Assembly (NCBI GenBank): GCA_032358165.1
Contig: JAALGY010000039.1
Span: forward strand, 1,426,001 to 1,490,000
Direction of reading: 5' to 3'
From: Diplosphaera chodatii
Lineage: Eukaryota > Chlorophyta > Trebouxiophyceae > Prasiolales > Stichococcaceae
DNA: 64,000 bases
The position numbers and the translations under genes are program-made. This document shows positions 22,136 through 33,981 of this stretch, one piece after another. Below the pieces are notes generated by a model, which saw only the letters and a program-made list of their open reading frames with translations, was not told the origin of the DNA and ran no database searches. Numbering within the stretch: the stretch's first letter is position 1; each line of letters begins with the position of its first letter.

Positions 22136-24978
22136 ATGCACCGGGCTGCAGCCGTTCTGGCTGCATTGCTGGCATGCTTGTGCCTGCAAAACGTCTCAGC
22201 GGATGAGCAGCCTTGGACGAACGCCCGCTCCACATTCTACGGTCGCGACCGCTGGCCGGTGCATACCGGATCCTGCGGCTTTGGTGAGCGAAGCAGGCAG
22301 CTTGCGGTCAGAGCCTGTGCTGGCAAACTCTGTATAGAGGCACGCTGAGCATATAGGACATGATGTGCTGCTCCGAGGTGTGAGACACACACTGCTCATC
22401 AGCGGTCTACAGGTTCTCGAGGTGCAGATGTGTTCTGAAGCTCTTGATCCTTGCTGCGCAGGTTTCATCTGCCCAGACAGGTGACTGCATTCTCTGACTA
22501 CATGGCTTGCGCCCATGCCAAGACTATGAGCGCATGGCCTGCCTGCAGCCTGGGCCACACCCGCTAGCGCCAGAGCTGTGCATGTGCCGCCAGCAAAACG
22601 CCCTGCCGTCGCACGCAGGCAGCGGCAGCATGTTCACGAGCCCTGACGCAGCTGTCTGCTGTGTGTGACCCACACAAGCGACTGCAGATGCTGCGCTTCC
22701 AGCAGCCCCATCTTTGCTGAGTCGCCGTGTCGCGCGGTGTGCAGGTGGGGAGACCAGCTGATGCAGGGCACAGACACCGTGGCGGTGCCCGACCGCTCGG
22801 AGCTCCGCAACCACTGCGGGTGCGCACCCGAACTACTGCCTGTCTTGATCTCCTCCTTTCCAACCGTGCACGAAGGCGGTTTGCACACATCGGCAAGCAG
22901 CGCACTGAGGGGGCTTTAGTGGGTGAAATGCCCACACTACCTTAGGGACCTCTGGTAAGAACGTCCGATGGTGTCTGACTCCATAAGGCCGCTCATATTA
23001 TAACACGGGGAGTCGGCTAGGAAACTGGAGTGAAAGATTCCCCTCTCGAAGCTCCGCTTAACCCCAAAAATAATAATAAAAAGGCGCACTGCAGCGCATG
23101 GGGCCTGAGCTCCACCAGCTGTGACCACTGACGCCGCTGGCGCTGTGCTGCAGGGAGTGCCTGGAGGTGCGGTGTCGCAGCGCCGGGATTCCCGTGGGCG
23201 GCGAGTGGGACAAGCTGGACCGGCGCGGCCTGTGTCGCAACGACAAGACCGTGAAAGTGAAAATTACGGACACGTGAGCTGGTTGCAGCTCAAGTCTATA
23301 GACCACCCGCTCCTTCCGAGCATGCTCCACCACACGGCCATGGGAGCATGCAGTGGCCGCGGGGCATCTGCATTGGCACATGATTGGTGTGCAGCTCCCC
23401 GACGGCATTGCCACTGAAAGCACTTGGTCCTTGTTGTGAAGAAGTACCAGCCAGGCAACCCTGGGACATACAAGTCAGACCCTGGGACATACAAGTCAGG
23501 GGACCCTGGTGGCGGTGGTGCCATGTGCAGGTGCCCCTGCGTGTACCCCACCAACGCGGCGTCCAACGCGCGCTGGTGCTGCGGCGACTACCCGCACCTG
23601 GACATGTCCCAGTTCGCCCTGGAAAAGGTGCGGGCCCAACCTCAAAGTCTGGGCTTCTCTATTCCCCAGGGCACCAGGGTAACAGGATACCCAGGGTAGA
23701 GGCTGCAACCCAGCCGGTCAGCAGCAGGAAGCTGCGTACCGCTCAAAGTGGTGTGCTGGCGGCAGCTCAGGACTAGGATCAGGCAGGTGCAGGTGCGCCT
23801 CGAGTTTGATGGTGCTGAGTGGGTGTGGCTGCGGCTGCCGCGCAGATCGCCAACGACACCGACCGGTGGGGCGTCTTCGCGGTGCAGTACCGCATGGTGG
23901 ACTGCGCGGCGCCCGTCGCCGACGGCCAGGTGCGCCTTCCTGCTGCCACCCGGCCCCCACGCTGCCAGCTGACTGATACACCTCCAGCCAGCGGCCTCTG
24001 AAGTCGGCGCCCGTGGACCCCTCAAGCAGCGCGCGCCGCTGCTGCTGCTCGTCGCTGCCTTTATCCGACCCAGCAGGCTGTCCTGAGCAGTCGAGGGTGC
24101 TGAACAGCAAGCACCTCCCCGCAGGAGGCGCCGCCGCTGCCGTCCGCCGAGCCGGACCCGCACTACGAGGACAAGCCGCGGGGCCTGAGCTGCGCGGCGG
24201 TGGCCAGGAAGTACCGGCGCGCCGGCCGGGACGCCGCCAAGGCGCGGCTGGCGGCCAAGCAGGCAAGCGGGTTGACTGCGCGCCACAGGCAGCACTCGCT
24301 GCTTTCGCTGCCCGTCACAGCAGAGCGTCGCGGAGCTGGCCTGCAGCAGCGGGAGGCATGTGGCAGAGCGCTGCATTGCGTCTGCCTGAGCGCTGCCTCT
24401 GCGCATGGGCACAGCAATCCTGCGCATGCCTGCTGGCATCACAGGCTAGTTCTGTGCGTGTGCACTGGTGAAACTCCATGCACAGCCGTGGGGTGCGGTC
24501 AGCTTGTACCGGGTCGGGGATGGGCTTGCGTCTGCAAGCTTCAAGATGTAAGCTAGAATCCAGTTGAGCCATCTGTGGGTGGCGTCACGCAGGCGGCGGC
24601 CAGGAAGCAGGAGGCGGGGTACTGGAAGTCGTGGTGGGCGCGCTTCAGCTCCATGTCGTACGGCGCAAAGAACGCCGTGTACCGCAAGGTGCGGCCCTGG
24701 CGCTGAGATCTCTCGTTGCTCTCGGCATATGCCCATCAGCATCCGCGGCGCGTGTCAAGCACCTGCCATCTGGCGCTGGCACGCCTGCAGCTGTGCTTCG
24801 TTGTGCGTGCTGACTTGCCAGACTCTGGCGGGACAGCCAGAGGCGGGGTGCTCCATTGTTCAACAGGGCGTCTCCTGCTGTCGTGACCCAATGCGGTGCG
24901 CTGCTGCCGTCGCAGGTGTGGGCCGAGGTGAAGGCACAGAAGACTGCTGCAGCCAAGGCAAGCAAAGGCGGCAGATGA
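22136..24978 (+). CDS. Expansin-like secreted protein, paralogue D
   Basis: Nine exons (22136-22283, 22462-22480, 22745-22819, 23154-23273, 23531-23627, 23846-23929, 24125-24262, 24593-24688, 24916-24978) give 279 residues. The ATG at 22136 was chosen because it starts a good signal peptide (about 1-21); in-frame ATGs at 22094 and 22112 are alternatives. The double-psi barrel (about 27-177) has ARSTFYGRD, TGSCGFGF, HCGECLEVRC, VKVKITDTCPC, NARWCCGDYPHLDMS and a FAVQYRMVDC end. The tail is Lys/Arg/Ala-rich with GYWKSWWARF, matching the Trp motif of paralogue C. Exon 2 has only 19 bases. The donor after 24262 is GC with a good GCAAGC consensus; no in-phase GT alternative exists. Confidence 0.87.
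23458..23499 (+). repeat. 21-bp tandem duplication in intron
   Basis: The 21-base unit starting ACCCTGGGACATACAAGTCA is repeated twice head to tail without mismatch, in the intron just before exon 5 of expansin-like D. It looks like a recent replication-slippage product. Confidence 0.9.
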
Positions 24979-26301
24979 AGCGGCGACGGTGCTTCTCAGC
25001 ATAGCGATACGGGCACACCCTCGCCTCTGATGTGGCTTGCAGAGCGCCATTGGCGCAATTGCGCTCTGGTGGCGGCGCTGTGCAACGCCCCCGCCTACCT
25101 ACCTGCTGCTGCCGAGGCAGCATAGGACGGCCCCGCATGACAGAGCAATCTATGCCACAGATAGCTCGTTATGGCATGCTTCAGAATGGAACACACACAC
25201 CCAAAAGCAGCCAATGCTGTTGGCATCGAAGAAATCGATGTGGAGCCGTGGGTTCGTTACAAAGCGTATTGTTTATTGGTTCGGTATCTGGGTCGCTTGT
25301 GCTGCTTTATATGCCTCAGATTGTGGGTGCCATGCATCACTCGGTCGTCGGTCAGGCAAATTTGCTGCAGACGCTGCTTTGGCTGAACCTCAAATTTGAA
25401 CTGGGTGGATTTGGTTTGGGTGCGGCCGCCAACGTTTGGCCGCTGGGGTGCTGCCAGTATTTTTTTGGTTCAAGCTGCCGTGCAAAGGTTGTTATCGGTG
25501 ATACCAGGTCTCTTTCATCCCCTTTCTGCACATGGATGCTGGGCCTATTGCCCCCATCAGGCTCGATGGTCACCTGACTCACTCAACTGTCAACGCTGCA
25601 TGGGGTGTGAGCGCTGCATGGCCACGTTCTCAGACTGCGCTGGCCTGCGGTGCGCAGGTTCAGTGTACTGTAGAAGCAGTGCTGCTGGTGCGGCGAGGCT
25701 AGTGTGGCAGCATGCCGCGGACGCTGTGCAAGGCCGCCCCTGCAGCGGCCGCTGCCGTGTGGACTGCCAGAGCCTCTAGCGCCGCCGCCGCCTGCCGGGA
25801 GGCAGCGCTGCTGCCGCGGCCCAGCGCGCCCACCCTTCAGTGACACAATCGTGGTCAAACTCCCTTGCACTTGTGCTGGCAGCAGTGCAGGCAGTGCAGC
25901 CATCGGGTACCAAAACCCAAGGCTTGCACCTGGAGTTGTTTGACAGCGTGAGGTCGGGACCAGTAGACAGCTGCGTCTGACTACATGGTATGCTCATGCC
26001 ACACAGACGGCCACCGACGCAGGCAGCCCCACAACCTTGCAAGACCCTGCCACAGTCCTGCTTCTGATTTTCAGCGGCGGTGCCACCGACGCAAGACAGG
26101 CAATTTGCAGGGGTCCAACCTGTGCAGTCGTCCGCGCAGCTGCCCGGCAGCTCCGCCACGCACCGGCTCGCCAAACACGCGCGGCGAGGCGATCGCCCAC
26201 GCCGCAAAGGCCGGCACCTACACAGCAATTTAGGGTTTAAGAGCCGCACACTGCAGCCAGCTCGGGAACTGCCTTCTATGGTCACAGCGGCTGCAGCAGC
26301 C

Positions 26302-26342
<41 letters not shown>

Positions 26343-26507
26343 GCAGCAGCCGCAGCAGTTGCGGCAGCGCTGCTTCTCAACACAGCAGTTGCCACCGTGG
26401 AGCAAGGCCACCGTGGAGCAAGGTGACAAGGTGTCCAGGACTGCTCACATCCGGCACAGGGCCAGCAGCGCTCACGCACACGTGCATCAGGCCAGCAGCT
26501 CACAGCG
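24979..26507. other. Intergenic region with convergent gene ends
   Basis: This lies between the 3' ends of expansin-like D (plus) and the membrane protein (minus). No exon is supported except that the membrane protein might continue here through an unrecognised intron. It contains the CAG tract at 26305-26340. Confidence 0.4.
26305..26340 (+). repeat. (CAG)12 trinucleotide repeat
   Basis: Twelve uninterrupted CAG units are followed by CCGCAGCAG variants up to about 26358. The tract lies just 3' of the minus-strand membrane-protein stop codon, so as modelled it is non-coding or 3' UTR (CTG on the transcribed strand). Confidence 0.9.
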
Positions 26508-28747
26508 TCAGGTGTGGCTCGTATGCATACTGGTCACAGCCTTGCAAGGACCGAGGGGTCCCAGGCACAAAGCAGTGAGGCACCAGCGCACCAGCGACAG
26601 CAGCGGCGGCGCGGCCATCGCCGCCAGCAGCTGCGCCGCGCCCAGCGGCAGCGGCAGGAGCGCCGCCGCCCCAGGGCCGCCCGAAGCCCTCGCCGCTCTG
26701 CTGCCGCTGCCGCCGCCGCTGCCGGTGCGACGTGAAGGGTGGCTGGGGTGCGGCTTTCGCCTGCTGTCTACACCCCGCCATGGGGAACCAATGCTGCTGC
26801 TGCCGCCGCCGCCCCCGCCGCCGCTGCGCTTTGCCTTGGCAATTGACGGCGACAGCCAAGACCGCCACAGCGCGGCTGCAGCGCCGCGCTGAGCCCAGTC
26901 CGAGAGCCCTGCCACGCTGCCGGCTGCAGCAGAGGCCGCGCCGGAGAGTGCAGCAGGCGATGGCAGCGCTGGGACTGTCAGGATGGTGGTGCCGGGGGAA
27001 TGCAGCGCAGCAAAGGCCAGCAGCGCTGCGATTGGCACGGCGCTGCCGCAGCATGCCTGCCACAGGCGGCGGCCCCGCAGCGTTTGTGCAACCCATACGG
27101 CGGCGTAGACGGCTGTGCCTCCTGTTATCAACGATTGCAAGCAGATTCGGGACGGATCACATGTTGTGCGATGGTCTGGCACACCAGCAGTAGTAAATCA
27201 GCAGGTGTACACAGACGTTCAGCTGCTCAAATGAACATCAGCAAACGTAGCTCCTCACTTCCAATAGGCAAGTGCTGCAGACAGCCTGACACTCCGAGCT
27301 CTTGCTGCAGCAGTGCACCCGACCTGCGAAGTAGATGGCCAGCAGCCGTGTGCCACCGCCGACCGCCGCTTCCAGCTGCCGCCCCGCCGCCAGCATGAAC
27401 ACGCTCGCTGCCGCCGTGCGCGCTGCCGCGCTGTGGTGCAAACCTGCAGATCACACAACTGGTCACGCCTGTTGATCCTATTGAGCTTGCGAGACCCAAT
27501 GCTGCGGTAGATTGCCACCATCGGTTTGCTCTATGTTCTTCGCCACGGCAGAAGCATCATAAGTGTGTGAAGCACCGCACACCAGATCAAGCGTGACTGG
27601 CTTCCTAGGAGCCAATGTGTGAATAGATGGTGCCTGCAGCGTCGTAGCATCCTCCAAGACGGGGTAAGTAGTAAGCACACACCTGCCAGCAGCCAGGCGC
27701 TTGGCCAGCAGCCGGGGCCGACCTCCAGGTGGCGCACGGTGGCGGCAGGATGCAGGAAGCAGCGCCGCAGCAGGTACACCGCCGCAAAGGCCACCGCCAG
27801 CGCGGCCGACGCCGACGGAAGCAGCGGCCGCAGCTGCAGGCGAGCAGCGTGTGCACAGTCCGAGCGTCAAGGAGGCCACCACAGGAACAATCAGCGCCCT
27901 CCAACACAGCCATGGCGCTCTGTGTAGGAGTCACGGCGCCATTGCACGACATGAGCCGTTCCAGCAATATCACAGCCCCAATGTTTCGACTGGTGTCAAT
28001 ACTAAGCTGTTGCGCCCTGTGTCGCAGCTCACCAGCTGCGGCGGCGGCAGCAGCGCCCAGCGGCCGAAGGCACCGCAGAACCACAGCCCCTGGTGGCGGG
28101 CAAGCACTGCGATGCCCAGGTCATGGAAGCGCGGCCCCAAGCCGGAGGCCGCCTGCAGCCGCAGCACCTGCTGCACCGCCAGGCCTGCACACTGGCATGG
28201 CTACCTTCACTACATTGTCCAAGTGAGTCACTTGGTACGCTTGGCATGAGCATTGGCACCAGAGTCACCATTGCCTGCGCTTGCTGCAAAAACCCTGAAC
28301 CAGTGTCCAAGCCATTCAAGCAGCACCGTGAGTGTGCCTGAGCAGATGTCACGATGTTCCAAGACAAGGCTGCATCTGGAAATCAACTCGATGCCGATGG
28401 TCATTCGCACCTGACCACCGGCCGAGGCCGCGGTGGGCGAAGCGCGCGACATACTCTGCAAAGCTGTCTGGAGCCGGTTTGGCGGCCCACGCCGCCGCTG
28501 TAAAAGCTGCGACGGTTGCTGCGGTGGCAGCTGCGCCGCCACCGCGCGCACCAGACAGCCAGCCCCGGCGGCGCTGCGGTGCACCTCTGGCCCGCGGCCA
28601 CCATTGCCAGCTGCCCCTTCCGGAAGGCTGCCGCCTGCCGCCGGCGCCGCTGCCGTCGGCGCTTCCGAACATGCCGCCGCCGCCGCCGCCGCTGGCGTCA
28701 TGGCGCCCGTCAGCTCTGCCATGACTTTTGCCGCGCGCCCCGCTCAC
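26508..28747 (-). CDS. Polytopic membrane protein, probably rhomboid-related without catalytic motif
   Basis: Five exons (28411-28747, 28033-28184, 27683-27833, 27324-27443, 26508-27121) join in phase (1,0,1,1) to 457 residues. The N-terminus is Arg/Gly-rich and could be an organelle transit peptide. Then come hydrophobic segments. The block LHHSAAARTAAASVF, LEAAVGGGTRLLAIYFAGG and GSAVPIAALLAFAAL resembles the helix 2-4 pattern of rhomboids (H-rich loop, E.xxG..R.L..Y...G, then the GxSG helix). The GxSG serine motif is instead CGSA, and no GHxxG histidine helix is seen, so any rhomboid relative would be inactive. A Gly/Ser-rich loop and a last hydrophobic stretch follow. The 3' end is uncertain. 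The exon structure is well supported; the family is an inference. Confidence 0.55.
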
Positions 28748-28871
28748 GCCCTGCGCGAGCGCTGCGCGCCAGCAGCAGGGTCAGCAAGAGTCTGATAGCA
28801 GCCGTCGGCTCTGCTGACCTTCATGCACGCACGGGCATACAGCTGGGACTCACGAGCTGGAGCCACAGGTG

Positions 28872-31267
28872 TCAAAGCAGATGACCTACCTGCTGCGCGA
28901 GGTAGCGCTCGCGCTGCCGCCGCACCCGTTCCTGCATCACCGCCGGGTCTTCATCCTCGGGCGGCGGGTCTCCAACGGAGGCGCCGGACGCCGCCGCAGC
29001 CCCCGCGGCGCCCGCCGCGCCGGCGCCGCCTCGGCCACTGCGGCCGCTGCCGCCGCCGCTGCTGCCGCTGCTGGCCTGCCGGGCGCCGCGGGCGCTGCCG
29101 CTGCGCTGCGCATACCTAGGCGTCTGCAGTGAGGCGAACGCACAGAGCTCAGGCTGCCAGAAGCACGCCGGCAGTGTGTTCACCACTGCCTTGCTTTGAA
29201 GCTGACCCAAGCAGTTCAAGCAGCGCAGAAGCTCGTACGGGAGCCCTTTGTTGGCTGTCGGACACGAAGCGAGCACTGCAGGCATGCAGGGTGAGCAGTG
29301 CAGGCTTGTTGGCAGGTGCGGGAATTCGCACCCCTGTAAAAGACCGCCGGAACCTGGCGACCAGCCGGCGCAGCTGCCGACGCGCCCGGTCCGAGAAGCC
29401 GTCGCCCGCCGTCGCGCCTGCGCGATCAGGGGCCAGTTGGAAGCAGTTGCTTTGATAGTGGCAGAGTCCAGGGTGTGACCTTGACATGCGCCATGGCTGT
29501 GCGCATGCTCCATTATATGTGTGCCAAGTGCAGGGTATGACCTTGCCATGCGTCATGGCCGTGCTCACGAACCACTGTGTGTGCCCCAAGCACCGGTCGG
29601 ACACCCGTTTGTCCACCCGCCCTCAGAGTGTGCTTGCTCAGCTGTGCATGCACAGAGAGAGCACCTCCAACGGCACCTGTGCCACGGTCGAACAGGAGGA
29701 TGTGCAGCAGCCCGGCCAGGATGCCAGCCAGGTGGCCCAGGAAGGACGCATTCGGCGTGACGAGTGAGATGACGACCAGCTCCACCCACGCCACATACTG
29801 CGGTGCGACCATGGCGGCAATTTGTTAATGTCAGCACTGAGTAGAGTCTGCAATGATGGCGCTCAGCAAGGGTGCACAGGCACAGCACCTTTTGCGAGTG
29901 ACGGCTGCTGGCTCACCTGTGCAGTTGACCCATCTGTGGCATGTGTGGAAACATCAAGAATACATCATCATCGTCCTCATGTTGTGGAAGTGCACCTTAG
30001 CGGGCACGCGCACTCCGTAGATGGTCTCCATGTCAGGCGACCGCGCATTGAGCAGTACCTGGGGTACGGTACGATACGGTACGGTACGGTTGTACGGTTG
30101 TATGCTCTTCTCTCACGCAACACTGCCTGCAGCTGCATATGTACAGAGCAGCTCTAGGGTCCATCTCCCTTCATGACCTGCGGACCCACCTTCAGGGCAA
30201 ACAGGACGCCCGAGAATCCAATGGCGCAGGTGCTGGCATAGCTGCCGGCAAACAGCGCGGGCCCCGCGGCGGCCAGCCCCGCCGCCAGCAGCGTCAGCAG
30301 CGCCTGCGACGCCAGCAGCAGCCCCGCCACCAGCGCCGCGAAGCGTGCGGACCCGATCGCTGGCTCCAGCACCACGCCCTGTAGCACATTTCGAGTGACA
30401 GCGTTTGAGACAGCGCCGTCAGCAGGTTTAGATGCAGCAGGGCTGCCATTGCCGCACAACATCCGCTGCACGGCTGCGGGAGCATGGCTCAAGTCCGCCT
30501 GCGCTGTTTTGAGTGAAAAGAGATACAAGCGGCCGCCTGTACCTTCCAGAGGAAGGACGCCATGTTGTAGTAGATGTGCATGTCGTCCGCGTGCAGCAGG
30601 CCGCTCCACAGCAGGCGGCCCCACTCCCGCCCCTGCATCCACAGAGTCGAGCAATTTTGGTCAGCAAGCTATTGCTGGCGCCGCACCGCAGCCTCATGGA
30701 TGCAGCTAGTTCGGCAGCGTCCGCACATGCACGGGTGTGCACGCTGTGGACGGCATGGCAGCACTGATCCATCTGCTACTGACCTCCAGCACTTGGCGCG
30801 GCTGCAGGCAGGCGGCGGCGGTTGGTGGGACGAAGTCGAACCCCGGCAGCTGCAGGTACAGGCCCACCATCACTGCCAATGACACACAACAACAATGGTC
30901 AGTTACTGTGATGCAGTTCGACTGCAGCATGAGATACACGTACGACCGACAAGGGCTACACAATACACAGCATGCTCAGGCGCTGTGGGAAGCACGACAC
31001 GGCAGCCGGTCGCATCTGCATGCACCGCCTCCTGCTCTGCTGACGCAGCTGACGCCCTGGCTCAAAGTGCATCATGTTCACGGCAGACGCCGTGAACACT
31101 CAGAGACGGGTTGGAACCTCACGCGCAACGAGGCCCAGGGTGACGGGGGGCTTGCTGGGCAGGCGCGCGATGTGGTGCGCCAGCGGCAGCAGCAGCGTCA
31201 GCAGCGCGGTGTCCTTCTGGCGGCGCCGGCCCCCGGCGCGGCCGGACGGAAAGCGGCCCGCCGCCAT
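28872..31267 (-). CDS. Rhomboid protease, RHBDD1/RBL14 type
   Basis: Eight exons (31123-31267, 30784-30872, 30543-30632, 30190-30378, 29996-30058, 29677-29797, 29332-29417, 28872-29123) give 344 residues. RHBDD1-type landmarks follow in order: PPVTLGL, CLQPRQVLE, LLHADDMHIYYNMASFLWK, STCAIGFSGVLFALK (catalytic Ser164), VAWVELVVISLVTPNASFLG, and GHLAGILAGLLH (catalytic His214). This intramembrane serine protease family works in the ER membrane and in plants and animals is tied to ERAD. The tail is Gly/Ser/Ala-rich and ends in a basic helix-like stretch ERVRRQRERYLAQQ, which may correspond to the C-terminal p97-binding region of RHBDD1 (inference). The stop at 28872-28874 assumes the final exon reads through a possible GTAGGT donor. 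Confidence 0.9.
29469..29592 (+). repeat. Imperfect 62-bp tandem duplication in intron
   Basis: CAGGGTGTGACCTTGACATG at 29469 recurs as CAGGGTATGACCTTGCCATG at 29531, with similar sequence continuing in the first half of each unit. It lies in the intron between exons 6 and 7 of the rhomboid gene. Confidence 0.65.
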
Positions 31268-31809
31268 GCCGCCGCCCGGCTGCAGGCTGGGCCGCTGAAC
31301 GCGCCGCGGGCGCGCCTGGTGCGGTGCCCTGCGATGCGCCTAGTCCGGGCTGACAGCGCAAAACTTCGCTGTCGAATGCAGGCAGCTGCTTGCGGACGGT
31401 ACCGACGCCTTACGACCCAGGTATACACTCCAGCTGTGTGCCCTGGCCGCCGCTCGTGGCTGTCAACGGTTTGGGTCACAAGCAGTGTGACACGATCTGG
31501 GCTCTCGAAATACCGCGCCAGCGACCACCACGCCAGCCTGCGGCCACGATCGCAGTTCAAGGTTGATGACACTGGCGGGTCGACTTCACTGATGCAAAAT
31601 GCAGATGCTGCGTGCTGCACTCATGCACATTTGGATGCACATGACCAAATGTAGCATGTACTCAGGATGCACCCTGAGTTCTCGCTGGGTTGGTCTGCAT
31701 TTTCTCACTTGCAGCACGCTAGACTGTTGCATACAAGGTCATTCACAGCACCACAACAGCGTCCTCTGCCAAGGCCGGGCAGTGGACCACAGCACATGAG
31801 CGCTGCCGC
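31268..31809. promoter_or_regulatory. Divergent rhomboid / methyltransferase intergenic region
   Basis: This 540-base gap between the divergent starts of the rhomboid (minus) and the methyltransferase (plus) should carry both promoters. I see no distinct promoter motif. A further 5' exon of the methyltransferase may lie here. Confidence 0.35.
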
Positions 31810-33981
31810 ATGCATGTGGGCATCCTTGCTGGTACCACACTGCCACGCTACCAGCAGCTCGTGGACGCCTTCGGCCTGTTCGGCACCTCAGACCATCCCT
31901 GCAGCCCTGAGGCACGATCAAACATACAGAACCTGAAAGATGCATGCCGACTCACAGCAGTTTATAGGGCCTGCCGTCGTGTTGTAGGGCCAGGCAACAT
32001 TGGCGCAACACATTTGCGCCAAGGCTCTCATGTGCAGTAGCGCAGTGCAGAATCACTGCTGAATCGTAGCATCATCGGCACCGTGCAGGTAGCGGCAGAT
32101 GGCAGCCTGCGCTGCGGCTGCAGCGCCTGCCGCCGCTGGAAGGCGTTCGTGTGGGGCGAGCTGCCGGGTGCTCCGCTGCGCCAATACGAAGTGTTCACCG
32201 CCGAGCTCATCACCCTTCTCGCCCAGTACTTCAGGTGCTCGCAGCGTGCAAGCAGGGCGGCGCCAGCAGCGTGTTATGCAGGTGCCAGCATCTGGGTTGC
32301 AAATCGCGCCGCAGCCCGCCAGGGTTCTGCTCTCCCGTCGACTGACATCTCAATCCGTGGGACGCTGGCTGACGGTGAGACAGCAGCAACAGCACGTCTG
32401 TGGCTGACACCAGGCAGCGGGCGGCGGCGCTTTCACCCCGGGGTGGCACCGTCCGGGTGCTGGAGGTGGGCGCCGGCGACGGCCGCCTCACCCACTTCCT
32501 GGCGGAGGCGCTCGGACGCCCTGTAGCTGCAGCCGGGGGCTGCAGCGCGGCAGCGGCATGCGGCAGCTCCGGGCCAGGAGGCAGCAGCTTGCAGCCTGAT
32601 GTCGCCGGCCGCACCGCAGATGGTGTGGTACCTGCTCCGGCACTGCCGGCAGTTCCGCAGATCCTGGTCACCGCATCAGACGACGGCCGCCTGGGCCTGC
32701 ACAACAGCTCACCCTACAGGCACGGGTAGCATCCAACCACTTGCACAGCTCTCAGGCAAAGGCCCTGGATGCCAGACGCAGCCAGGTGCTAGCATGTATT
32801 CTGATGGGCTGACTTGTTATGCTGCTGTGGTGCTGTGGCTGCAGGCATCTGGTGGCATTGGAGAGTGCAGAGGCGGCTGTGGCGCACATGCAGCCACACG
32901 TTGTGCTGGTGCGCTGGTATACATTCGAACCAGCAGAGTTTGGGTGCACTTTCAAGCATGTTGCTGGTGTTGCCTGCGCCATGCCCTGAGCAGGGACATT
33001 CCAGCAGGCGCTCGCAGCCTGCACACTGCTTTCCTATAGCCTGGCGGACTAGCAACCGGGTGCACCCTGTGGCACACGGGCAGCAGTCTGCCTTTGTAGG
33101 CCAGCTGGATGCCGCTGGGCGTGGACTGGACTGCAGCCTTCCGCGCCTGCCCATCAGTGGTGGAGTACATACTGGTACGAGCACCCAGTCTGCTGTGACA
33201 ACCGTCGATCAGCATGCCATCAGATGCTCTTTCCATGGTTGCACAGTTTCATGCTTCTCACACGGCAGGTCAGGTCAGGGGCCTTTCACTTTCATGACCC
33301 TTGCTATAAGACGTTTGCAGGTTGGCGAGGCCGACGACGGCATCTGCGGTCACCCGTGGCTGACGTGGGGCTGTGGAGGCGCTGCGGAGTCATCTAGCGA
33401 CGAAAGCGACAGTGACAGCAGCGGCTGCAAGTCTGCAGGCAACCCGTGTGATGATGGCGCACATGCTGCCGCAGCCAAACCTAGCGCTGTTGCCCTGGCG
33501 CAATATCAGCGCGATGGCTTCCACCGTGTCGAGGTGTGCTTCTGTTTCCATGGCCTTGCGGATGTCCCTGCAGGTGCAGTTGGCTGCTTGGCAGGCGCAG
33601 CATGACCTGAACCTGGGGGCACAGCACATGTGCAACTGGCATGCTTTGCAGAGACATGGCTCTGCTGTGTCAGAGGCGGTGGATATGACTCTGACCACAG
33701 GTTCTTCACCGCTAAGCAGGCGACTGGGCTATTAGTTTTGAGACGCCAGACACACCTCTGCATGAGCCATTCGCTTTCACAGCTAGGTAGGTGGGCGCTG
33801 GGTGGGGCATGCCGGCGCGTGCCTCATGTGCACCCACCCTGAACCGTTTTTCTGTGCTACTGGGCAGGTGAGCGCCGAATGGGGCGCGCCGGTGCAGGTG
33901 TGCCGCACGGACGAGCGCTGGTCGCCGCGGCGCCACTCAGCGGTCGTGGCCTTCCGCAGGGAGCAGCAGGCAGCAGCATGA
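31810..33981 (+). CDS. Class I SAM-dependent methyltransferase
   Basis: Exons 32089-32234, 32414-32725, 32845-32908, 33100-33174, 33321-33533 and 33868-33981 join in phase; a first exon (31810-31980, GLFGTSDHPCSPEA) is in phase but uncertain. The model has about 364 residues. A cysteine cluster CGCSACRRWKAFVWGEL precedes the SAM-binding motif I VRVLEVGAGDGRLTHFLAEA (about 119-138). Later blocks SWMPLGVDWTAAFRACPSV, EYIL, VGEADDGICGHPW and a basic C-terminus follow the pattern of an uncharacterised eukaryotic methyltransferase group. A low-complexity Ser/Asp insert (ESSSDESDSDSSG) sits in the sixth exon. The substrate is unknown. Confidence 0.75.

Noticed and set aside
26305..26358. CAG tract as a polyglutamine-coding exon on the plus strand
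   Set aside because: The plus-strand frame has no gene around it; the neighbouring gene is on the minus strand and stops beyond the tract.
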